Source: Anaerolineaceae bacterium
Lineage (GTDB): Bacteria > Chloroflexota > Anaerolineae > Anaerolineales > Anaerolineaceae
Direction: 5' to 3'
Assembly: GCA_003448875.1 (NCBI GenBank)
Contig: DLXG01000286.1
Location: 1 to 14,695 of the forward strand
DNA length: 14,695 nucleotides
A model generated the notes under the pieces. The model was not told the DNA's origin and made no database searches. It worked only from the letters and a program-made list of their open reading frames with translations. Positions 6,437 through 12,649 of this stretch are shown piece after piece (position 1 is the first letter of the stretch; each line of letters opens with the position of its first letter). The position numbers were made by a program, and so were the translations under genes.

Positions 6437-8395
6437 ATGATTACCCTGACAATTGACGACCAAAAAGTAGAAGTCCCTGAAGGCACGACTGTACTCAATG
6501 CTGCCCGCAAAGCCGGAATCCACATTCCGACCCTGTGTGATCATCCCCACTTGAAACCCTATGGTGGATGCCGTCTATGCATGGTCGAAATTGAGGGTTT
6601 CCGAACGTTGCAGGCATCCTGCACCATACCGGCAACCAACAACATGGTGGTGCGAACCACTTCTGATCAAATTCGGAAAGCCAGAAAATTTGTCCTCACC
6701 CTGATTTTCAGTGAACGCAATCATTTCTGCCCCTATTGTCAGGTAAGCGGCAGCGATTGCGAACTGCAAAACGCTGCTTATGGGGAAGGGATGACCCACT
6801 GGCCCTTACAGCCTAACTGGCAGCCGTATCCAGTAGATGCCTCCCATCCCTACTTTATCCTTGAACATAACCGCTGCATCCTGTGCCGGCGCTGTATCCG
6901 TGCCTGCTCAGAACTGGTGGGAGCCAACACACTCGGCGTTGAGGAACGCGGCGCTAAAACTTTTGTCATCGCCGATCTGAACGTGCCGCTGGGAGAAAGT
7001 TCCTGTGTTTCCTGTGGCATGTGTGTGCAGGTCTGCCCCACCGGCGCCTTGATTGACCGGCGCAGTGCCTATCGCGGTCAAAATACGACCGTTGATCACC
7101 TTCAAACCATCTGTGCAGGATGTTCAGTTGGCTGCGGGCTGGATATTCTCACCCGAGATCAGCAATTGATACGAATTGACGGAAATTGGGACGCGCCGGT
7201 CAATCAAGGCGTAACCTGCAAAGTCGGCCGCTTTTACCCGGCTTTTGATGACCGCGAACGTTTGAAAACCCCGCTTGTCCGCAAAAATGGTGCTCTTCAG
7301 CCGGTTTCATGGGAAGAAGCCCTGATGACTGCCGCTCAGAAAATCAAAGCCGCTTCCGGGCATGGTCTTGCGGCCCTGGCTTCTACACGCTTGCCAGTCG
7401 AAAGCCTGCATCTCTTCCGCCAGTTATTCCTTGATGATCTGCATAGCGAAATGGTAACCTCCACCGAAGAGGGCAGTCGAACAGCCATCTTATCCCGATG
7501 GGCTGAAAAACTGGGTAAACCCTTTGAAGGAAAGGTTGAACGGATGCATGAAGCCGGCGCATTTTTGGTAATGGGCGCTGATCTCGTCAACGAACACGAG
7601 GTATTGGGCTTCTTCATCCGCCGACGCTTCCCAGAACCCATCAAGTTGATCGTAGTAGACGAAAATGAAAACGGTTTGGGCGATCTGGCTCACTGCGCCT
7701 TGACACCTCAAAAGAAAACGCAGGCGACCCTGCTTAGAGGATTGATTGCCGCAGTAGCCAAACTTGGCCAAAATCAGGTAGCATTCAACGGACAGCCGGA
7801 TGAAGAGGTACTCAAAGCCAGCTCTGCCTGCGGTGTTGCATCCGACTTAATTCTGGAGGCTGCCTATCAATTAACCAATAGCGAAAGTCCGTTGATCGTT
7901 TATGACCCGGCAACCATAGATGACGAGATAATGCAGCTGCTGCTCGACCTGAGCCAGACAACCGGCAGCGCGTTGCTCAGTGTCAAAGGCGGTGCCAATG
8001 CCCTGGCTGCCGCTCAACTTGGCCTGGACAAGCCCTTTAAACTTAACGGCTCTCAGGTAGCCTATGTGGCCATTGGTGACGAGGAACCCAAAGAAAAGTT
8101 CATTCAACAGCTGGAAAAGTGCTCCAGCCTCATCGTCCAGGCCAGCTACCATTCCCGCTTAACTGCCATGGCGGATGTCGTCTTACCGGTGGTCAACTGG
8201 CTGGAACAGGATGGGCATTACATCAATCTGGAAGGACGGATGCAAACTGCCACACAAGTCCTCAAACCGGCTGATTCCATCTGGACGAATGAAGCAGTGC
8301 TCACTGCACTTGCTGAAAAATTAGATGTCAACTTAGCAAATGACTGGGAAAGCACGCTCTCCAAACGACCTTCTCCAGTCAGCATTGCTGCCTGA
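6437..8395 (+). CDS. NuoG/HoxU-like iron-sulfur subunit with non-catalytic molybdopterin-like domain
   Basis: A 652-residue electron-transfer subunit. The N-terminal [2Fe-2S] cluster has C34, C45, C48 and C62. A His-Cys3 [4Fe-4S] motif follows as H96-x-C98-x2-C101-x6-C108 (NHFCPYCQVSGSDCELQ). Then come two ferredoxin clusters (C147/150/153/157 and C190/193/196/200) and an N7-like cluster (C226, C229, C233, C261). The remaining ~390 residues resemble a shrunken molybdopterin oxidoreductase fold. The catalytic Cys-His of formate dehydrogenase is not present and the dinucleotide-binding end is missing, so this part should be structural, as in complex I NuoG. The H-x-C spacing resembles cyanobacterial HoxU rather than NuoG (H-x3-C). 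The next genes are the hydrogenase small and large subunits, so it most likely wires the [NiFe] site to a NuoF-type diaphorase, as HoxU or HydA of NiFe-HydABCSL does. No FeFe-hydrogenase H-cluster motifs are present. Confidence 0.93.
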   Translation: MITLTIDDQKVEVPEGTTVLNAARKAGIHIPTLCDHPHLKPYGGCRLCMVEIEGFRTLQASCTIPATNNMVVRTTSDQIRKARKFVLTLIFSERNHFCPYCQVSGSDCELQNAAYGEGMTHWPLQPNWQPYPVDASHPYFILEHNRCILCRRCIRACSELVGANTLGVEERGAKTFVIADLNVPLGESSCVSCGMCVQVCPTGALIDRRSAYRGQNTTVDHLQTICAGCSVGCGLDILTRDQQLIRIDGNWDAPVNQGVTCKVGRFYPAFDDRERLKTPLVRKNGALQPVSWEEALMTAAQKIKAASGHGLAALASTRLPVESLHLFRQLFLDDLHSEMVTSTEEGSRTAILSRWAEKLGKPFEGKVERMHEAGAFLVMGADLVNEHEVLGFFIRRRFPEPIKLIVVDENENGLGDLAHCALTPQKKTQATLLRGLIAAVAKLGQNQVAFNGQPDEEVLKASSACGVASDLILEAAYQLTNSESPLIVYDPATIDDEIMQLLLDLSQTTGSALLSVKGGANALAAAQLGLDKPFKLNGSQVAYVAIGDEEPKEKFIQQLEKCSSLIVQASYHSRLTAMADVVLPVVNWLEQDGHYINLEGRMQTATQVLKPADSIWTNEAVLTALAEKLDVNLANDWESTLSKRPSPVSIAA

Positions 8396-8427
8396 GAATA
8401 CAAGGTAAGTATTGTGGAGGATGAATT

Positions 8428-8970
8428 ATGAGTAAACCAAAGGTTGCATCAGATTGGATGGCAGGTTGTGCTGGCTGTCACATGTCACTGCTGGACATGG
8501 ATGAACGTATTGCCAAGATTGTTGAATTAGTAGACCTGCGCTCCACCCCCATCACTGACTTAAAGCACCCGGATGAAAGCGGGGTGGATGTGGGCATTCT
8601 GGAAGGCGGCATCAACAATACCAGCAACGAAGAAGTTGCGAAAATGATGCGCAAACGCTGCAAGATACTGGTCGCTCTGGGCGATTGTGCCGTGTTTGGC
8701 GGCGTGCCTGCCATGCGTAACTTCTTTACGATTGAAGAAACCCTGCGCCGCGCCTACGTGGAAACCGAAAGCACCGATGCCGAAGGAAAAATCCCCGATG
8801 ACCCTGAACTGGCCCGACCAACCCGTGTGCGGGCAGTCCATGAGGTTGTACCGGTGGATATCTTCGTGCCGGGTTGCCCGCCGGATGCAGACACTATCTT
8901 CTACGTCCTTTCAGAACTGGCGCAAGGCCGAAAACCGGTTTTGAAAGATGATAAACTGCACTGGCACTAA
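8428..8970 (+). CDS. hoxY: [NiFe]-hydrogenase small subunit, HoxY-like
   Basis: A 180-residue hydrogenase small subunit, short as usual for soluble NAD-linked (group 3) enzymes. It contains only the proximal [4Fe-4S] cluster, with ligands C14 and C17 (WMAGCAGCHMS), C87 (LGDCAVFGG) and C150 (VPGCPPD). There is no twin-arginine signal and no medial or distal cluster domain, so the enzyme is cytoplasmic and passes electrons to the NuoG/HoxU-like subunit encoded 32 bases upstream. A ribosome binding site (TGGAGG) precedes the ATG. The stop lies 17 bases before the large-subunit ATG. Confidence 0.96.
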   Translation: MSKPKVASDWMAGCAGCHMSLLDMDERIAKIVELVDLRSTPITDLKHPDESGVDVGILEGGINNTSNEEVAKMMRKRCKILVALGDCAVFGGVPAMRNFFTIEETLRRAYVETESTDAEGKIPDDPELARPTRVRAVHEVVPVDIFVPGCPPDADTIFYVLSELAQGRKPVLKDDKLHWH

Positions 8971-8987
8971 GGAAGGAGGAATTTGCC

Positions 8988-10412
8988 ATGACAACTCAGA
9001 AAATCACAATCGAACCGGTAACCCGCATTGAAGGCCACGCCAAAGTAACCATCCACCTCACCCCTGATGGGAATGTAGAACGTGCCTACCTGCACGTTAA
9101 TGAGTTTCGCGGCTTCGAAAAATTCTGCGAGGGACGGATGGTTTTTGAAATGCCGACCATCACGCCGCGCATTTGTGGAATTTGCCCGGTTTCGCACCAC
9201 CTTGCGGCAGCCAAAGCCGGTGATGAGGTCTATGGGTCTCCCGCGCCGCGCCCGGCTCAACTGCTGCGGGAATTGATGCACATGGGGCAAATTATTCAAA
9301 GCCATGGGATGCACTTCTTTGAACTTGCCGGCCCCGATTTGCTGCTCGGATTCGACGCAGATCCGGCTATACGCAATGTGGTAGGTTTGATTCAGGCCAA
9401 TCCTGAACTTGCGCTCAAAGCCGTCAACCTGCGGAAATACGGGCAGGAAATCATTCATATCCTCGGCGGTCGGCGAATTCACCCCGTCTTTGCCGTTCCT
9501 GGCGGGGTCAATAAAGCCCTGAAAATGGCCGAACGCGATACCATTTTAGCCGGCCTGGATGAGGTCATTGCCACCATCCAACTCGGAATTCAAATTTTCA
9601 AGGACTGGGCTGAAAAGAATCGCGAAGATATTGATAAATTTGCCGTCTTCCCAACCGGCTATCTGGGCCTTGTCAAACCCGGTAACACCCTCGAATTGTA
9701 TGATGGGGATGTGCGTCTGATTGATTCTACCGGCAATCAGCTGGAATTATTCGACGGGCGCAAGTATCTGGACTACATCGCCGAACACGTCGAATCCTGG
9801 TCTTACCTGAAATTCCCCTATTACAAGAAAATGGGGTATCCGGCCGGCGTATATCGGGTTGGACCTTTGGGCAGGTTAAACGCCAGTGACCGAATGGCGA
9901 CTCCCCTTGCCGATGCCGAATTGCGCAAATTCAAAGCGCTGAACAACGGCAAACCGGTTGAGAATACGCTCTATTACCATTACGCCCGCCTGATTGAGGC
10001 ACTCTATGCCGCTGAAAACGTCCGTGTGTTGTGTGAAGACCCGGATATTCTCAGTACCGACATCCTCAACACCCGCCAGAACTTCAAGGGCGAAGGGGTA
10101 GGCGTCATTGAAGCGCCGCGCGGCACGTTGTGGCATCACTATTGGGCCAAACCCAATGGCCAGATTGAGCGTGTCAACTTGATTGTTGCCACCGGCAACA
10201 ACAACTGGGCCATGAGTCATGCCGTAGATAGTGTAGCAAAAACCTACATTAACGGTCAGCAAATTCGCGAGGGCTTACTTAACCGTGTCGAAGCCGCCGT
10301 GCGGGCTTATGACCCATGCCTTTCCTGCTCCACCCACGCTGTCGGGCAGATGCCCATCATGGTGGAAATGATCGATCATCAGGGAAATCTCGTAAAAACC
10401 ATTACTCGTTAG
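8988..10412 (+). CDS. hoxH: [NiFe]-hydrogenase large subunit, HoxH-like (group 3d-like)
   Basis: A 474-residue catalytic subunit. The N-terminal nickel motif is [11 protein letters not shown] with C63 and C66. The C-terminal motif is DPCLSCSTH with C444, C447 and H450. Together these four Cys bind the Ni-Fe(CN)2CO centre. A 24-residue extension follows H450 and should be removed by the protease encoded immediately downstream. The N-terminus ([19 protein letters not shown], then [12 protein letters not shown]) matches bidirectional NAD-linked HoxH enzymes better than membrane-bound or F420-linked groups; this subgroup call is from memory and needs a classifier. The strong ribosome binding site (AAGGAGGAA) before the ATG is among the best in the window, which fits high demand for the catalytic subunit. 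Likely reaction: reversible H2 oxidation linked through the diaphorase subunits to NAD(H), possibly also ferredoxin. Confidence 0.97.
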   Translation: MTTQKITIEPVTRIEGHAKVTIHLTPDGNVERAYLHVNEFRGFEKFCEGRMVFEMPTITPRICGICPVSHHLAAAKAGDEVYGSPAPRPAQLLRELMHMGQIIQSHGMHFFELAGPDLLLGFDADPAIRNVVGLIQANPELALKAVNLRKYGQEIIHILGGRRIHPVFAVPGGVNKALKMAERDTILAGLDEVIATIQLGIQIFKDWAEKNREDIDKFAVFPTGYLGLVKPGNTLELYDGDVRLIDSTGNQLELFDGRKYLDYIAEHVESWSYLKFPYYKKMGYPAGVYRVGPLGRLNASDRMATPLADAELRKFKALNNGKPVENTLYYHYARLIEALYAAENVRVLCEDPDILSTDILNTRQNFKGEGVGVIEAPRGTLWHHYWAKPNGQIERVNLIVATGNNNWAMSHAVDSVAKTYINGQQIREGLLNRVEAAVRAYDPCLSCSTHAVGQMPIMVEMIDHQGNLVKTITR

Positions 10413-10413
10413 A

Positions 10414-10959
10414 ATGCCCAATCAATCAAGCCACGATAAACAGCAGGTTCCTGCCAGTGCATATCAGCAGGAACCTGCTGCTCAAAAAATTCTACTGCTG
10501 GGTTATGGCAATCTCGATCGGCAGGATGACGGGATAGCCTGGCACATTCTCCGGCAGGTCGCCGAGAGGCTGAATTTCCGCCTGCCTCCCATTCCTGAAC
10601 AGTACCAGTACGAATTGAACCCGATCATAACTGTTGGTTTTGCATTACACCTGATCCCCGAACACGCCGAGTGGTTGAGTCAGTTCGAACGGGTATTGTT
10701 TATTGACGCCCATACCGGCAGCATTCCGCAAGATGTGTCTTTTACCCCGATTCAGGCTCAATTCGAGCCTTCACCATTCACCCATCACCTTACACCCGCT
10801 ACCTGTCTGGCATTATGCGACGCACTTTATCACAAGACCCCCTCTGCGGCCTTATTATCTGTGCGGGGGTTTGAATTTAATTTCACCCAATCCCTGTCAC
10901 CTGCTGCCATCCGGTTGCTGCAACCCGCCGTTGAACGGGTCTTGGAATGGCTTGGTTGA
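10414..10959 (+). CDS. hoxW: [NiFe]-hydrogenase maturation protease (HycI/HoxW-type)
   Basis: A 181-residue member of the hydrogenase maturation endopeptidase family, which cuts the C-terminal extension of the large subunit once nickel is in place. Seen are KILLLGYGN (25-33), the acidic motif QDDG (D38/D39, taking the place of the nickel-sensing Glu of HycI), VLFIDAHTG with D98, and FTHHLTP with H124 or H125 as third ligand. The ATG begins one base after the hoxH stop, with no clear ribosome binding site of its own, so translation is probably coupled to hoxH. No other ATG, GTG or TTG lies in frame before the core motif, so the 24-residue Gln- and Ala-rich leader appears real. That leader is encoded by a strong inverted repeat described separately. 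Processing of the adjacent HoxH is the obvious role. Confidence 0.92.
   Translation: MPNQSSHDKQQVPASAYQQEPAAQKILLLGYGNLDRQDDGIAWHILRQVAERLNFRLPPIPEQYQYELNPIITVGFALHLIPEHAEWLSQFERVLFIDAHTGSIPQDVSFTPIQAQFEPSPFTHHLTPATCLALCDALYHKTPSAALLSVRGFEFNFTQSLSPAAIRLLQPAVERVLEWLG
10441..10480 (+). repeat. Perfect 14-bp inverted repeat (12-base loop) inside the 5' end of the protease gene
   Basis: Bases 10441-10454 (CAGCAGGTTCCTGC) are the exact reverse complement of 10467-10480 (GCAGGAACCTGCTG), with a 12-base loop. The segment is also an imperfect direct repeat with a 24-base period (10441-10456 and 10465-10480), encoding QQVPA and QQEPA. Each arm is itself nearly palindromic. In RNA this would form a stable hairpin about 28 bases after the hoxH stop. 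No U-run follows on the + strand, so it is not a classical terminator. Confidence 0.9.
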
Positions 10960-10996
10960 AAGTCAGGTCTAATTTGATGACAAGTTACCCGTTTGA

Positions 10997-11569
10997 ATGA
11001 TGACGCTGGACACTTTAACCCATTCGGCATTCGGTGTTACAAACGTAGATAATCACACGACCGATTTGATTGTCATGCATAATTCCGACTTGATTAAGAC
11101 CCTGCAAACCATTCCATGGTTTTTGGATCTCAAACCCCAGCAAATTGAAGCACTGGCGGCAATTTCCTCAATTGTGGAATATCAAGAGGGTCAATCCATT
11201 TTTTGCGAAGGTGACCGGGTAGATAATATCTATATCATTCTCTCCGGAGAAATTGGGGTTGATATTGCCGTACCAACCCGCGGGATTGTACGCATCACCA
11301 CCGCTGAACCTCTGGACATCATCGGTTGGTCTAAGTTAACCCCGGTAGTCCGTCAACGCACCGCCTCTACCATTGCCTTGAAGGATTCCACCCTGCTGGT
11401 GATCAATGGAGATGAATTGAATCGCCTTTGCGAGGAAGACCCTCGCCTTGGTTATATTATCATGCGAAGAGTTGCAAATGTGGTGGCCAGCAATTTGCTT
11501 ACCATCAAGCTTCAATTAATGGACTTGATTTTGCAATCTTCAAGCGAAACTGACATCAAAACCCGCTAA
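10997..11569 (+). CDS. Stand-alone cyclic-nucleotide-binding-fold protein, no DNA-binding domain
   Basis: A 190-residue protein with a Crp-type cyclic-nucleotide-binding beta-barrel at about residues 38-135: FCEGDRVDNIYIILSGEIGV, then a degenerate phosphate-binding cassette IIGWSKLTPVVRQRTAS (110-124). The Arg-Thr-Ala of the cassette is kept, but the Glu that contacts the ribose in cAMP-binding proteins is replaced by Trp or Ser (GWS rather than GE), so classical cAMP binding is doubtful. Only about 55 residues of helix follow, ending in a Ser-rich tail, with no helix-turn-helix. It is therefore not a normal Crp/Fnr transcription factor and may act by protein contact or ligand sensing. It sits between the hydrogenase protease and hypA. 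No good ribosome binding site is seen; Met2 or Met27 (11075) are alternative starts. The fold is secure; the function is unknown. Confidence 0.85.
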   Translation: MMTLDTLTHSAFGVTNVDNHTTDLIVMHNSDLIKTLQTIPWFLDLKPQQIEALAAISSIVEYQEGQSIFCEGDRVDNIYIILSGEIGVDIAVPTRGIVRITTAEPLDIIGWSKLTPVVRQRTASTIALKDSTLLVINGDELNRLCEEDPRLGYIIMRRVANVVASNLLTIKLQLMDLILQSSSETDIKTR

Positions 11570-11590
11570 GGGCTTATATTCAGGGGTTTT
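11558..11590 (+). terminator. Possible weak intrinsic terminator or attenuator at the end of the CNBD gene
   Basis: AAAACCC (11558-11564) can pair with GGGTTTT (11584-11590) across a 19-base loop. The stem is short and only three pairs are GC; the T-run is the 3' arm. It overlaps the last codons of the cyclic-nucleotide-fold gene. It could partly separate hydrogenase transcription from the hyp genes. Weak evidence. Confidence 0.25.
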
Positions 11591-11617
11591 AACTCCGATT
11601 TCTCTTAATGGTAAAAT
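11589..11617 (+). promoter_or_regulatory. Candidate sigma-70-type promoter before hypA
   Basis: TTAACT (11589-11594, 4 of 6 matches to TTGACA) and TAAAAT (11612-11617, 5 of 6 matches to TATAAT) are separated by 17 bases. Initiation about 7 bases after the -10 box would fall at or next to the hypA ATG (11625), giving a nearly leaderless transcript. This fits the lack of a ribosome binding site before hypA. Based on consensus matching only. Confidence 0.35.
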
Positions 11618-11624
11618 TACTGAC

Positions 11625-11969
11625 ATGCACGAACTCGCCGTAACCGAATCAGTACTGGAGATTGCTTTAAGACACGCCAATCAGGCAAACGCCAACCGTG
11701 TGACCGATATTTACCTTATCGTTGGTAAATTATCCAGCATTGTGGATGATTCGGTTCAGTTTTACTGGAACATGATCGCCGAAAATACAATCTGTCAGGA
11801 TGCCAGACTGCATTTCAAACGAGTTCCAGCCCGGCTGAAATGCCTTGATTGTCAGCAGGAATTTGAAGTAGTTGAATCTCTTTCCCCCTGTCCACAATGC
11901 GGTGGTTTTCACCTGAAAATTATTGGGGGAGAAGAGTTTTATGTCGAATCCATCATTGTTGAAAAATAA
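11625..11969 (+). CDS. hypA: Hydrogenase nickel-insertion protein HypA
   Basis: A 114-residue HypA of normal length. It begins MHE, where H2 with the N-terminal amine forms the nickel site. The zinc domain has C73-x2-C76 and C89-x2-C92. HypA delivers nickel, together with HypB, to the hydrogenase large-subunit precursor after the Fe(CN)2CO group is in place. The start is fixed by the required MHE terminus. No Shine-Dalgarno sequence is evident in the 55-base spacer upstream, which instead holds a candidate promoter. The stop TAA overlaps the ribosome binding site of hypB. Confidence 0.96.
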   Translation: MHELAVTESVLEIALRHANQANANRVTDIYLIVGKLSSIVDDSVQFYWNMIAENTICQDARLHFKRVPARLKCLDCQQEFEVVESLSPCPQCGGFHLKIIGGEEFYVESIIVEK

Positions 11970-11977
11970 GGAGGTTC

Positions 11978-12649
11978 ATGTCCCCCACCCGTGTTCCTGT
12001 TGTAGAGAAAATTTTTGACGCCAATGATCAGGTTGCCCAGCAAAACCGGGCTTATTTTGACCGTCATCACACCTTTGCCATTAATGTAATGGCCTCACCG
12101 GGGGCTGGCAAAACAACTTTCATCTTGAAGACATTGGAAGCGTTAACCCCCAAATATCGGCTGGCCGTTATTGAAGGTGACACAGCTCCGGTGACAATCG
12201 ACTCGGATAAAGTTTCGGCATTGGGTTTGCCGGTTGTTCAAATTAATACCGGTGGAGATTGTCATCTTGACGCGGTCATGCTCCATGCCGGTTTACAGTC
12301 CCTTCCGCTGGAAAATATTGACATCGTACTAATTGAAAATGTCGGTAACCTGATTTGTCCGGCTGCCTTTAAGTTAGGCTCTCATCTCAATTTATTAATT
12401 GCCAGCACTCCCGAAGGGGATGACAAACCTTACAAATACCCTAACATGTATCGGGGTATTGACGTGTTGATCATCAATAAAATGGATTTACTGCCCTATG
12501 TGGATTTCAACATGGCTAACTTCCAAAGAGGTGTGGAAATCCTCAACCCCGGCCTGCGAACTTTCCCGCTTTCCGCAAAAACGGGGGATGGAATGTCAGA
12601 CTGGATTAACTGGTTGGATGAGGTCGTTCAACAGCATCGCCAAAAATGA
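11978..12649 (+). CDS. hypB: Hydrogenase nickel-incorporation GTPase HypB
   Basis: A 223-residue SIMIBI-class GTPase. Motifs in order: Walker A ASPGAGKTT (39-47), the switch region with EGDTAPVTIDSDK (66-78), the metal site C95-H96 (GGDCHLDA) with C127 (ENVGNLICPA), and the guanine-specificity motif NKMD. The C95/H96/C127 numbering agrees with the dimer-interface metal site known for HypB. The N-terminal nickel-binding motif (CxxCGC) and the His-rich stretch of some HypB proteins are both absent, so it lacks nickel-storage function. The switch region reads TAPVTIDSDK where many HypB have IATDxDAxR, a variant I would treat as lineage-specific. The start has a strong ribosome binding site (AAGGAGG, 11968-11974). 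Its TGA overlaps the hypF ATG (ATGA). Confidence 0.96.
   Translation: MSPTRVPVVEKIFDANDQVAQQNRAYFDRHHTFAINVMASPGAGKTTFILKTLEALTPKYRLAVIEGDTAPVTIDSDKVSALGLPVVQINTGGDCHLDAVMLHAGLQSLPLENIDIVLIENVGNLICPAAFKLGSHLNLLIASTPEGDDKPYKYPNMYRGIDVLIINKMDLLPYVDFNMANFQRGVEILNPGLRTFPLSAKTGDGMSDWINWLDEVVQQHRQK

Noticed and set aside
6437..8395. A second active molybdopterin enzyme or an FeFe-hydrogenase
   Set aside because: The catalytic Cys-His and the dinucleotide-binding C-terminal domain are absent, and no H-cluster motifs are found.
8967..9482. A 171-codon open frame antisense to hoxH
   Set aside because: It lies fully opposite a conserved hydrogenase large-subunit gene, has no recognisable motifs, and is explained by codon bias of the sense gene. 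The same applies to other antisense frames such as 6035-6409 and 378-683.
8428..10412. A membrane-bound (group 1 or 4) hydrogenase
   Set aside because: The small subunit has no twin-arginine signal and only one cluster, no membrane subunits are adjacent, and the large subunit has HoxH-like motifs with NAD-linked partner genes.
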